Of a stretch of DNA of 64,000 bases, positions 16,401 through 24,651 are shown piece by piece. The notes under the pieces were generated by a model that was not told the DNA's origin, did not search any database, and saw nothing but the letters and a program-made list of their open reading frames with translations. Made by a program: the position numbers and the translations under genes. The first letter of the stretch is position 1. Each line of letters opens with the position of its first letter. Origin of the DNA: Roseomonas genomospecies 6 (GTDB lineage Bacteria > Pseudomonadota > Alphaproteobacteria > Azospirillales > Azospirillaceae); assembly GCF_008365375.1 (NCBI RefSeq), contig NZ_QOKW01000016.1, forward strand, positions 87,787 to 151,786, written 5' to 3'.

Positions 16401-17177
16401 ATGAACCGTCCGACGCCGCTCAGCCTCTTCGCGACCATGGGGCTTGCCCTCCTGCTCTGCGTCGCGGCGGCGCTTCCCGCGCGCGCGGAGGAGGTTTACC
16501 GGGTTCTGACCTGGAAGATGGCGCCTTACGCGATGCTGGACGACCAGGGCAACCTGACCGGCTTCGAGGTGGAGATCGCGCGCGCGCTGTGCCACACGAT
16601 GGGCGTCCGCTGCGAGATCACCGCCCTGCAATTCCCGGAAGTCCTGGATCTGCTGGACCGCAACGCCGCCGATTTCGCGGTCGCCAGCATCCTGAAGACG
16701 CCGGAGCGGATGAAGAAGTACCTCTTCACCGACCGTCACAAGCGGTCCAGCTCCAGCTACATCGGGCGGGCCGGCGAATGGACGCCGGGCGTGGCGCCGG
16801 AACTGGCCGGGAAGCGCGTCTCGGTCACCCGCGGATCGAAGCAGTACGATTATCTGACCGCGAAGAACGTCGGCTGCACGGTGGTGATCTACGACGATCA
16901 GGCGGAAGCGCTGCGCGCCGTCCTGGACGGGCGGGTCGATCTGGCGCTGGCGCCCACCGCCGTCACCGTCCACCTGCTGACCAGCGCGGAGGGCGAGGCG
17001 CTGGAGGTGGTCGGCGACCCGCTGACCGAAAGCGGGCTGGGCGGCGAGTCCGCCATCGTCCTGCCGCTGGGGCGGGAGGAACTGCGCGACCGCGTCAACA
17101 CGGCCCTGCGCGCCATCCTGGCCGATGGGCGGTACGACGCCATCAGCTCCCGCTTCCTGCCCTTCCGGATGTACTGA
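16401..17177 (+). CDS. Periplasmic solute-binding protein (SBP_bac_3 type), sensor-linked
   Basis: A 258-residue exported protein with a signal peptide at 1-30 (MNRPTPLSLFATMGLALLLC through PARAEE), ATG behind GAGG. The mature part is a family 3 venus-flytrap fold: YRVLTWKMAPYAMLDDQGNL, GFEVEIARALCHTMGVRCE, DFAVASILKTPERMKKYLFTD, GKRVSVTRGSKQYDYL. There is no permease or ATPase gene nearby. It precedes a second binding protein and a hybrid kinase in a tight row (gaps of 7 and 13 bases). It is therefore more likely a ligand-sensing partner of the kinase than a transporter component. It ends FLPFRMY, much like its neighbour. Confidence 0.82.
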   Translation: MNRPTPLSLFATMGLALLLCVAAALPARAEEVYRVLTWKMAPYAMLDDQGNLTGFEVEIARALCHTMGVRCEITALQFPEVLDLLDRNAADFAVASILKTPERMKKYLFTDRHKRSSSSYIGRAGEWTPGVAPELAGKRVSVTRGSKQYDYLTAKNVGCTVVIYDDQAEALRAVLDGRVDLALAPTAVTVHLLTSAEGEALEVVGDPLTESGLGGESAIVLPLGREELRDRVNTALRAILADGRYDAISSRFLPFRMY

Positions 17178-17184
17178 GGCGGCC

Positions 17185-18009
17185 ATGGGCATCCGCATGC
17201 GCCTTCCCGCCGCGCGCGCCGTCCTGATCCGGGCGACGCTTCTGGCCGGTCTCGCCGTAGTGGCCCAGCCGGTCCGGGCCGACGCGCCGCCGCCGGCCGA
17301 CCGCCCGTTCCTGCGCATCGTGGTCATCGACCATTCCCCGCCCTTCAGCGACCGCGACGCCGACGGGACCCTGACCGGCTTCAACATCGATTTCGGACGG
17401 GAGTTGTGCCGGTCGCTGCAGGCGGTGTGCAGCTTCGACGCCGCTCCCTTCAAGCAGATCATCGACGAGGTCGCCTCGGGCCGCTACGACATCGGCTTCG
17501 GCAACGTGCTGCGCACGCCGGACCGCGAGCAGCGGCTCCTGTTCTCCATCCCCTACTGGCGGTCGAGCAGCAGTGTGGTCGGCCAGCGGGGCCAGCCCGA
17601 GATGGCCCTGGACGAGGCGATCCGCAGCCGGCGCATCGCGGCCATCCGAGGGTCCCGGCAGCATGAGGCGCTGTCCCGGCTGGCGGGCTCGGACCCCGCG
17701 TTGCTGGCCAACCTGATGACCGTGTCCACGCTGGAAGAATTGTGGGGTGCCATGCGCGACGGGAAGTGCGACATGGCCATCGGCCCGACGCTGAACGTCG
17801 TTCATTTCCTGCTGTCCGACGCCGGGGACGGATTCGAGACCGTCGGCACCCCGATGTCCGAAGACGGGCTGGGCGGCACCGTTCATATCGTCTTCCCGCC
17901 CGGCCGGCACGAGTTGAAGGCGGCGGTGGACCGGGCCCTGACGGCCCTGCGGAACGACGGCACCTACCAGCGGATCAACCGCAACTACTTCCCCTTCGAC
18001 ATCTACTGA
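17185..18009 (+). CDS. Second periplasmic solute-binding protein (SBP_bac_3 type), sensor-linked
   Basis: A 274-residue exported venus-flytrap protein. The ATG is seven bases after the preceding stop, with GAGG overlapping it. The signal peptide is about residues 1-34 (RAVLIRATLLAGLAVVAQPV through RADA). The core shows LRIVVIDHSPPFSDRDADGTL, TGFNIDFGRELCRSLQAVC, YDIGFGNVLRTPDREQRLLFS and IAAIRGSRQHEAL. It is similar throughout to the upstream protein, including the RSSSS stretch after the binding strand and the PFDIY end, so the pair arose by duplication. The likely role is to bind a ligand and signal to the hybrid kinase that follows. Confidence 0.82.
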   Translation: MGIRMRLPAARAVLIRATLLAGLAVVAQPVRADAPPPADRPFLRIVVIDHSPPFSDRDADGTLTGFNIDFGRELCRSLQAVCSFDAAPFKQIIDEVASGRYDIGFGNVLRTPDREQRLLFSIPYWRSSSSVVGQRGQPEMALDEAIRSRRIAAIRGSRQHEALSRLAGSDPALLANLMTVSTLEELWGAMRDGKCDMAIGPTLNVVHFLLSDAGDGFETVGTPMSEDGLGGTVHIVFPPGRHELKAAVDRALTALRNDGTYQRINRNYFPFDIY

Positions 18010-18022
18010 ACCGGAACCGGCC

Positions 18023-21000
18023 ATGGCGTCCGCCCCCGACCGCAGGCATCCCCGCGTACGGCTGCAGCCGGCAATCCTCACCGGTGGCGCGATCCTGCTG
18101 GCCCTGATCGGCCTGCTGTTCCTCGGCATCGTCGCGGAGCAGGGCAAGATGGAGCGGCTGGCCGCCGACAGCCAGGACCGGATGGTGCCGCTGATCCTGG
18201 AACGCCAGCGCGCCGTGGTGAATCTGGAGCGGCTGAAGCAGTCGGGAGCCATCGTCCTCGTCACCGACGACGCCCGCCGCCGACGCGAGGCGCTGCTGTC
18301 CGCCCAGGCGCTGGCCTTCCACCCGACCTTCCAGTTCGATCCCACCCTGAAGCGGCAGGTGACGGACGCCTATTCGGTCATCCGGCAGGTCTCCTCGGCG
18401 AAGGCCGCCGCCGCTGCCCGGCGGTCGGAGGGTGGCTCCGCCCAGACGGCGGAGGAGGAGCGCCTCTCCGAGAAATGGGCGCAGACCCTGGTGGACCTGA
18501 ACGCGGTCGGAGACCGGCTGCTGGTGGACGTCACCGAACTGACCGCGGGCCGGCTGGGCCAGATCCAGGAGCGCACCCGTCTGGTCTCGCAGGTGATCCA
18601 GTTCGCCTTCGTCGCGGTGCTGGCGATCTTCATCGCCGCCGGTCTGCTGATCCGCCGCCATGTGGTGCGGCCCCTGCTGTCCGCCGCCGACGGCCTGCGC
18701 CGCATCGGCGAGGGGGAGCGCGACATCCGGCTTCCCGGCGCCCGCACGCAGGAACTGGACAGCATCCTGGACGCGGTGGTCCGGCTGGGCGCGCAGACGG
18801 AGGAGTTGCGCCTGACCCGCGACCGGGCGGAGGCGGCGTCCCTGGCCAAGGCCAGCTTCCTCGCCAACATGAGCCACGAGATCCGCACCCCCATGAACGC
18901 GGTGATCGGCCTGTCGCATCTGGCGCTGAAGACCGACCTGACGCCGCGCCAGCGCGACTACATCCACAAGATCAGCCAGTCCGGCCAGCATCTGCTGGGC
19001 ATCATCAACGACATCCTGGACTTCTCGAAGATCGAGGCCGGCAAGCTGAGCGTGGAGCGCACCGGCTTCCATCTGGACAAGGTGCTGGGCACGCTGGCCG
19101 ACCTGATCGCGGAGAAGGCCGCGGCCAAGGGGCTGGAGCTGATCTTCGACGTCGCCCAGAACGTGCCCAGCGACCTGATCGGCGACCCGCTGCGCATCGG
19201 GCAGATCCTGGTCAACTACGCCAACAACGCGGTCAAGTTCACCGAGCGCGGCGAGATCGCCATCATCGTCCGGCTGGAGGAGGAGGCCGGCGAGGAACTG
19301 CTGATCCGCTTCGAGGTGCGCGACACCGGCATCGGGCTCAGCGAAGACCAGAAAGGCCAGCTTTTCCAGAGTTTCCAACAGGCCGACACCTCCACCACCC
19401 GCAAGTACGGCGGCACCGGTCTGGGCTTGGCGATCTCCAAGAGGCTGGCCGAACTGATGGGCGGCGCGGTCGGGGTGGAGAGCGCTCCCGGCCGCGGCTC
19501 CTGCTTCTGGTTCACCGCCCGGCTGGGCCGCGACAAGCCGCGCCGCGTGCTCCTGCCTCGTCCCGACCTGCGCGGCCTGCGCTGTCTGGTGGTGGACGAC
19601 AACGAGAACGCCCGCGTCGTGCTGACCGACATGCTGTCGGCCATGTCCTTCACCGCCGAAGCGGTGGCCTCCGGCCCCGCCGCCATCGAGGCGGCGCGGA
19701 CCGCGGTGCGCGAGGGCCGGCCCTTCCGCGTCGTGCTGCTGGACTGGCAGATGCCGGGCATGGACGGGCTGGAGACCTCCGCCGGCATCGCCGCGCTGGA
19801 GCTGGTCCAGGCCCCGCATCACATCATGGTCACCTCCTACGGGCGGGAGGAGGTTCTGAAGGGCGCCGAGAACACGGCCATCGAAGAGGTGCTGTTCAAG
19901 CCCGTCAACCCCTCCGCCCTGTTCGACGGCATCATGCGGGTCCTGGGCGCCGACGAGGAGGCGACGGACGCCGTTCCCACGCAGACCGTCCCCTCCGCCG
20001 ACCTGTCGCACCTGCGCGGCGCCCGCATTCTCCTGGCCGAGGACAACGACCTGAACCAGCAGGTGGCCTGCGAACTGCTGGGCGACGCCGGGCTGGTGGT
20101 GGAGGTCGCGGAGAACGGCGCCATCGCCGTGGAGATGGTGCAGGCGGCCTCCTACGACCTCGTGCTGATGGACATGCAGATGCCGGTCATGGACGGCATC
20201 GCCGCGACCCTGGAGATCCGCCGGCTGGGCTTCGCCGGCCTGCCCATCGTCGCGATGACCGCCAACGCCATGCAGGCCGACCGGGACCGCTGCCTGGACG
20301 CGGGCATGAACGACTATCTGGCCAAGCCCATCGACCCCGATGCGCTGTGGGCCACGCTGCTGGCCTGGGTGGTGCCCCGCGCCGGGCTTGGCGCCGGCGC
20401 GCCCCCCCTCCCCCTCCCCGCGCCGGCCACGGCGGACGATGCGGCGGACGATGCGGATGCCCCGCCCGCCGGCATTCCCGGCCTGGACACCGCCGCCGGG
20501 CTGTCGCGGGTGCTGGGCAAGAAGCGCCTTTACCGCGACCTGCTGCGCAAATTCATCGCCGGGCAGAAGGGCGCCGTCTCCGCCATCCGCGCGGCCCTGG
20601 ACGAGGGCGACCTCGCGACGGCGGAGCGCCACGCCCACACGCTGAAGGGCACCGCCGGCAACATCGGCGCCCTGCCCGTCCAGGACGCCGCCGCGAACCT
20701 GGAAGCGGCTATCCGCGAGGAGCGGCCCCGTCCGGAGATCGACGCGCGGCTGGCCGAGCTGGAGCCGCCGCTGGGCGCCCTGCTCGCCCATCTGGAGGCC
20801 GCGCTGGCGGCCCCGGCGGATGCCGGCCCGACGCCCGGAACCGCGCCCGCCGCGGTGGATGCGGACGCCCTGCTCGCCGTTTGCGGCCAGCTCCGCCGGC
20901 TCCTGCTGGACAGCGACCCCGACGCGGAGGAGGTGTTGGCGGCCAACGCCGGCCTTCTCCAGGCCGCCTTTCCCGACCGGTTCGAGGCCCTTGCCGGCCA

Positions 21001-21082
21001 GATCCGCAATTTCGACTTCGACGAGGCCGCCGCCGCGCTGGACGCGGCGCTGGCCGAGCGCGGCGTGACGGCCGCAGCCTGA
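18023..21082 (+). CDS. Hybrid sensor kinase HK-REC-REC-Hpt
   Basis: A 1,019-residue membrane kinase. A first helix (AILTGGAILLALIGLLFLGI, ~residues 15-36), a short periplasmic part, a second helix (FAFVAVLAIFIAAGLLI, ~193-210) and HAMP-like region lead to HisKA SFLANMSHEIRTPMNAVIG with H285. A HATPase follows (NYANNAVKFTERG, then TGLGLAISK). Receiver 1 has its Asp at 574 (LLDWQMPGMDG) and receiver 2 at 717 (LMDMQMPVMDG). An Hpt domain has H872 in HAHTLKGTAGNIG. This four-step phosphorelay matches the intracellular half of BvgS/EvgS. It lacks their fused venus-flytrap domains, which the two preceding genes encode separately. Confidence 0.93.
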   Translation: MASAPDRRHPRVRLQPAILTGGAILLALIGLLFLGIVAEQGKMERLAADSQDRMVPLILERQRAVVNLERLKQSGAIVLVTDDARRRREALLSAQALAFHPTFQFDPTLKRQVTDAYSVIRQVSSAKAAAAARRSEGGSAQTAEEERLSEKWAQTLVDLNAVGDRLLVDVTELTAGRLGQIQERTRLVSQVIQFAFVAVLAIFIAAGLLIRRHVVRPLLSAADGLRRIGEGERDIRLPGARTQELDSILDAVVRLGAQTEELRLTRDRAEAASLAKASFLANMSHEIRTPMNAVIGLSHLALKTDLTPRQRDYIHKISQSGQHLLGIINDILDFSKIEAGKLSVERTGFHLDKVLGTLADLIAEKAAAKGLELIFDVAQNVPSDLIGDPLRIGQILVNYANNAVKFTERGEIAIIVRLEEEAGEELLIRFEVRDTGIGLSEDQKGQLFQSFQQADTSTTRKYGGTGLGLAISKRLAELMGGAVGVESAPGRGSCFWFTARLGRDKPRRVLLPRPDLRGLRCLVVDDNENARVVLTDMLSAMSFTAEAVASGPAAIEAARTAVREGRPFRVVLLDWQMPGMDGLETSAGIAALELVQAPHHIMVTSYGREEVLKGAENTAIEEVLFKPVNPSALFDGIMRVLGADEEATDAVPTQTVPSADLSHLRGARILLAEDNDLNQQVACELLGDAGLVVEVAENGAIAVEMVQAASYDLVLMDMQMPVMDGIAATLEIRRLGFAGLPIVAMTANAMQADRDRCLDAGMNDYLAKPIDPDALWATLLAWVVPRAGLGAGAPPLPLPAPATADDAADDADAPPAGIPGLDTAAGLSRVLGKKRLYRDLLRKFIAGQKGAVSAIRAALDEGDLATAERHAHTLKGTAGNIGALPVQDAAANLEAAIREERPRPEIDARLAELEPPLGALLAHLEAALAAPADAGPTPGTAPAAVDADALLAVCGQLRRLLLDSDPDAEEVLAANAGLLQAAFPDRFEALAGQIRNFDFDEAAAALDAALAERGVTAAA

Positions 21083-21124
21083 GCCGGCCCCGCCCCGCCG
21101 GTTCTTCCAGATCGGAAAGTCTCC

Positions 21125-21517
21125 ATGGACAACGCGCCCCCCGCATCGAAGCCCACGATCCTGATCGTGGACGACACGCCGGACAACCTGAAGCTCCTCA
21201 GCGGCCTGCTGAAGGAGAGCTACAAGGTGAAGGTCGCCAACAACGGGCGGAAGGCGTTGGAGATCGCCGCCACGGCCCCGGCGCCCGATCTGATCCTGCT
21301 CGACGTGGTGATGCCGGAGATGGACGGCTACGAGGTCTGCGCCGCCCTGAAGGCCGCGCCGGGAACCCGCGACATCCCGGTGATCTTCCTGACGGGCCGG
21401 ACCGACGAGTCCGACCGCGAACGCGGCTTCGCCCTGGGGGCGGTCGATTACATCGCCAAGCCGGTCGATCCGCCGACGGTGTTGCAGCGGGTCGCCGCCT
21501 GCCTTCCCGCGCCCTGA
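21125..21517 (+). CDS. Single-domain response regulator
   Basis: A 130-residue lone receiver with DD at 16-17, phospho-acceptor D60 in LILLDVVMPEMDGYEV and the conserved Lys in YIAKPVD. It has no output domain. It follows the hybrid kinase by 42 bases and is probably the terminal acceptor, or a competing acceptor, of its Hpt domain. It is close in sequence to the receiver domain of the convergent kinase at 21531-22760 (TILIVDDT-DNL-LLS at the start of both), which suggests duplication within the locus. Confidence 0.9.
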   Translation: MDNAPPASKPTILIVDDTPDNLKLLSGLLKESYKVKVANNGRKALEIAATAPAPDLILLDVVMPEMDGYEVCAALKAAPGTRDIPVIFLTGRTDESDRERGFALGAVDYIAKPVDPPTVLQRVAACLPAP

Positions 21518-21530
21518 GGCGGAGCCGCCG

Positions 21531-22760
21531 TCAGGCCGGCGCCTCGGCCAGGCTGGACACGCGGCGCGGCATTCGGACGATGAAGGTGGCCCCGCCGCCG
21601 GGCGGGCTTTCCACCTCGATGGTGCCCTGAAGCACCTGATGGACGAGGTTGAAGGCGACATAGAGCCCCAACCCCGGAAATTCGATGCCCCGGCGGGTGG
21701 TGAAGAAGGGATCGAACAGCTTTGGCAGATGCTCCGGGTCGATCCCCTTGCCATCGTCGGACAGGCGCAATTCCACCCAATCCCCCTCCTGCGGCACGAC
21801 GGACAGGAAGACGCGCCCGTTCTGCCCAGGGTGGAAGGCGTGGGCGACGGCGTTGCGGATCAAAATGGACAGCACCTCCGACAGCGGACCCGGATGGCTG
21901 TCGATGGTCAGGCCTGCGGGGCAGGACACGGTGAAGCTGTGCCCGGCCTCGCGCAGATGCGGGTCCAATCCGAAGAGCGCGTCGGACAGATAGTCCTTCA
22001 GGTCGAAGACCCGCCGCTCCGACCCGGCACGGTCCACCACCACCTGCTTGAAGCTTTGGATCAGGTTTGCGGTGCGCACGATGTTGGTGGTCACCAGCAG
22101 CGTCCCTTCCCGCGCGTTCTCCAGGAACCGGGCGAGGTCGGATTTGCGGATGGCCCCGTTCTGGAACTGCGAGGCCAGCGATTCGATCAGCCCCGACAGG
22201 TGGGACACCGCGGTCAGCGCCACGCCGATGGGCGTGTTGATCTCATGCGCGACGCCCGAGACGAGCAGGCCCAGCGCCGCCATCTTCTCCGTCTGGATCA
22301 GGTGCTGCTGCGTTTCCTCCAGCCGGCTGTGGGCGGCGCGCACCTCCTCCACGGTGGCCCGCAGCGAATCGGCGGTGGCCTTCAACGACAGGTGGTTCTT
22401 CACGCGCGCCAGCACGATGGGGGGGCTGATCGGCTTGCTGATGTAATCGACGGCGCCCAGGTCCAGCCCGAACTTCTCATCCTCCACCGACGTGCGCGCG
22501 GTCAGGAAGATCACCGGAACGTCGCGCGTGCGGGGGTCCTCCTTCAGACGGCGGCACACCTCGTAGCCGTCCATGCTCGGCATCATGACGTCGAGCAGGA
22601 TCAGGTCCGGCGGGTGATCCGAAAAGGCGATGCGGAGCGCGGCGTCCCCGTTGTTGACGGTCTTGACGGTGTAGATGGATTTCAGGTGGCTGCTCAGCAG
22701 CGACAGGTTGTCGGCGGTGTCATCCACGATGAGAATCGTCGCCTTCGTCGGTGCTCCCAT
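21531..22760 (-). CDS. Receiver-histidine kinase (REC-HK) soluble regulator
   Basis: A 409-residue cytosolic protein. Receiver domain at residues 8-125, with D57 in LILLDVMMPSMDGYEV. A coiled linker leads to a HisKA-like region with H172 in VSGVAHEINTPIGVALTA. The HATPase domain has SILIRNAVAHAF (N box), LSDDGKGIDPEHL and LGLYVAFNLVHQV. No membrane segment is seen. REC-HK proteins take phosphoryl input from another kinase; here the convergent hybrid kinase/receiver set (13 bases between stops) is the obvious partner. The 5' flank is the gap at 22761-23135. Confidence 0.9.
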   Translation of the reverse strand: MGAPTKATILIVDDTADNLSLLSSHLKSIYTVKTVNNGDAALRIAFSDHPPDLILLDVMMPSMDGYEVCRRLKEDPRTRDVPVIFLTARTSVEDEKFGLDLGAVDYISKPISPPIVLARVKNHLSLKATADSLRATVEEVRAAHSRLEETQQHLIQTEKMAALGLLVSGVAHEINTPIGVALTAVSHLSGLIESLASQFQNGAIRKSDLARFLENAREGTLLVTTNIVRTANLIQSFKQVVVDRAGSERRVFDLKDYLSDALFGLDPHLREAGHSFTVSCPAGLTIDSHPGPLSEVLSILIRNAVAHAFHPGQNGRVFLSVVPQEGDWVELRLSDDGKGIDPEHLPKLFDPFFTTRRGIEFPGLGLYVAFNLVHQVLQGTIEVESPPGGGATFIVRMPRRVSSLAEAPA

Positions 22761-23135
22761 GTCCGCCCCTTCTTATTGCGGCGAAAGGGACGATCCGGCG
22801 ATTCCCCCGATCAGAAGCGCCGGCGCGCAGAAACACCCTCATCCGCCAGAAAAGACATTAGCGCGCGATCTTTTCCCATAAAAGACAATTTATCAGTGCT
22901 GTACCGCCGGACAGTTCCCTTTTGAAAGATTCCATCCCGAAACCGGAACAACCACTTCACAAGCTCCGCCCGGACGCCGTCCAAGGCGATGGGGGACCGG
23001 CGGAACCCATGGCCGTCCAGGGGCGTTCTGGTGTCCGCAAACGGCGGCGGGGGTGCGAAAAAGTGGTAGCCCGCCCCCACCCGTCAAACTGTCACAGACC
23101 GCCCGTATAGTGCGCGCAACTTTGGAAATGCCCTT
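22761..23135. other. Divergent intergenic region, no gene seen
   Basis: A 375-base gap between the divergent REC-HK and zinc-ribbon genes. It is less GC-rich around 22850-22920. An 89-codon minus-strand frame (22811-23080) begins with GTG, has no ribosome site and reads like non-coding DNA, so it is not called. TATAGT at 23106-23111 could be a -10 element for the plus-strand pair, but no good -35 sits at the right distance. Confidence 0.5.
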
Positions 23136-23372
23136 GTGAATCCGACCATGCCGATGCCGACACGCGCCTGCACAGGCCAGCCCCGCCCGACGCTTCATTG
23201 CGCCTGCTGCGGGCGACCCTTCACCCGCGCCTCCGGGCGCGGTCCCGCCCCGCTCTATTGCTCGGCGGACTGCCGGGTGCAGATGCGCATCCGCCAGCGA
23301 GTGTGGGCGAACCGGCCCGGCTACGCCCCCGTCCATCCGGAACCGCGGTTCGAAGCGGCGTGCGCGTCATGA
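23136..23372 (+). CDS. Small zinc-ribbon-like protein
   Basis: A 78-residue protein from a GTG at 23136 (an in-frame ATG at 23148 is possible). It contains CACCGRPF followed by YCSADCR, a C-x2-C ... C-x3-C arrangement typical of small treble-clef or zinc-ribbon motifs, then a basic stretch (RIRQRVWANRPGY). Its stop overlaps the next start in an ATGA, so it is translationally coupled to the unknown protein at 23369. The pairing suggests the two proteins act together. Its function is unknown; nucleic-acid binding is possible from the basic tail. Confidence 0.65.
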   Translation: MNPTMPMPTRACTGQPRPTLHCACCGRPFTRASGRGPAPLYCSADCRVQMRIRQRVWANRPGYAPVHPEPRFEAACAS

Positions 23373-23806
23373 TGAAGCTGGTGATCCACGACCGCCATTC
23401 CGCCGCCGGGCTGGTGCTGCCCGGTTTCGGCCATATGCGCGACGTCGTGCGCGCCCTGCGCGGGCTGGAGACGGTGGGCAGCGCCTCGGTGCTGCTGGAA
23501 GCCTTCGCCCGGCGCTGCCTGGAGGCCGGCGTGGCCTTCGATTCGACGGACCCGCTGACCGCCTGTTCCTTCTGCACCACGCTGGTGGAGGTGGAGGTCC
23601 ACGCGGAGGACGGTATGGCCCCCGTCCAGTTCGTCCGGCTTTACGACCGCGACGCGGACGGCATCCTCTGCCGCCGCCATCACGGCACCCTGCACGCCGT
23701 GGCCCGGCAGTTGCGGTGCGAGGAAGGTGCGCCCTTCCCCAGCCTGCCGGCCATCGCCGCCCGGAAGGCGGCCATCCCGGCGGCCATCCCGCTGCGCCCG
23801 CTCTGA
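23369..23806 (+). CDS. Conserved protein of unknown function, paralogue of the protein at 4025
   Basis: A 146-residue protein with MM start (ATG 23369, second ATG 23372) overlapping the zinc-ribbon stop. It opens MMKLVIHDRHSAAGLVL and shares with the 4025-4432 protein the KLVI-D-H-AAGL start, SAS-LE-A-RCL block, DPL segment and a DG-CRR-H-L block near residue 100. It has several Cys (CSFC at ~70, CRR) not all shared with the paralogue. No signal or membrane segment is seen. I do not recognise the family; the copy number and the zinc-ribbon partner are the only clues. Confidence 0.72.
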   Translation: MMKLVIHDRHSAAGLVLPGFGHMRDVVRALRGLETVGSASVLLEAFARRCLEAGVAFDSTDPLTACSFCTTLVEVEVHAEDGMAPVQFVRLYDRDADGILCRRHHGTLHAVARQLRCEEGAPFPSLPAIAARKAAIPAAIPLRPL

Positions 23807-23836
23807 CGGAGCGGACGCAGCGGGAGTTGGAGCCCG

Positions 23837-24613
23837 TTACGGCATGTACTGGCCGCCGTTCACGTCCAGAACCTGACCGGTGATGTAGCCGCTGCAGGCG
23901 TGGGACGCGAAGAACAAGAAGGTCGGGGCGCATTCCTCCGGACGGCCGAAGCGGCCCATCGGGAAGCCGGAGCCGATGCGGGCCTTGGTGTCCTCGTCCT
24001 TGTCGGCGTGGAAGGCCGTGTCGAAGGTGCCCGGCGACACCATGTTGAAGCGGATGCCGTCCTTGGTGTGGAAGGCCACCCAGTTCTTCTGGATGTTGTG
24101 CAGCCACGCCTTGGCGGCGCCGTACAGGCCGGCACCCGGACCGCCGCCGGTGTAGCCGGCGACCGAACCGACCAGGATGACGGAGGAGGTGGTGCCGTTC
24201 CGCTCCGCCGCCGCCTTCAGATGCGGCAGGGCGTGCTTGGTCACCATCAGCGCGGAGCGGGAGTTCAGGTCGGTCACCGCGTCGAAGAATTCGTCGTCGA
24301 TCTCCGGCAGCGGCTTGCGCCCGACCAGACCGCCCGCGTTGTTGATGAGCACGTCGATGCCGCCGAAGCGCTCCACGAAGGCGTCGACCAGCTTGCCGCA
24401 CTCCGCGCTGTCCGACACGTCGGCCTGCAGGAAGACGACCTCGCCGCCCAGACCGTTCAGACGGGCCAGCGTGGCCTCCAGGTCCGCCGGGATTCGGCGC
24501 CCGTTCATGGCGACCTTGGCGCCGGCCCGCGCGAACGCCTCCACCGCCGCGAGGCCGATGCCCTGCGTGGAACCGGTGATGAGAACGCGCTTGCCCTTCA
24601 GATCGTCAAACAT
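23837..24613 (-). CDS. SDR-family dehydrogenase, probable sugar 1-dehydrogenase
   Basis: A 258-residue classical short-chain dehydrogenase. Cofactor motif GSTQGIGLA is at about residues 15-23, NNAG near 88, a Ser in SVILVGSVAG, and the catalytic Tyr/Lys in LYGAAKAW; the end is VLDVNGGQYMP. ATG 24613 is preceded by AGAGGCAAGGA. It is the last gene of the dgo operon, 38 bases after the SMP-30 lactonase gene. That neighbourhood suggests oxidation of an aldose such as D-galactose (or another sugar of that configuration) to its lactone. The substrate is inferred only from context; the fold is certain. Confidence 0.85.
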   Translation of the reverse strand: MFDDLKGKRVLITGSTQGIGLAAVEAFARAGAKVAMNGRRIPADLEATLARLNGLGGEVVFLQADVSDSAECGKLVDAFVERFGGIDVLINNAGGLVGRKPLPEIDDEFFDAVTDLNSRSALMVTKHALPHLKAAAERNGTTSSVILVGSVAGYTGGGPGAGLYGAAKAWLHNIQKNWVAFHTKDGIRFNMVSPGTFDTAFHADKDEDTKARIGSGFPMGRFGRPEECAPTFLFFASHACSGYITGQVLDVNGGQYMP

Positions 24614-24651
24614 TCCTTGCCTCTCGTGACTTGGTGTCGTTTTGGCCCGGC

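Noticed and set aside
17975..21754. 1,259-codon minus-strand open frame opposite the hybrid kinase
   Set aside because: Mirror frame of a kinase with intact H285, D574, D717 and H872 motifs. The antisense product is Gln/His/Arg/Gly-rich without any domain.
22811..23080. 89-codon minus-strand frame in the gap before the zinc-ribbon gene
   Set aside because: GTG start without ribosome site, overlaps the likely promoter area, no recognisable motif.
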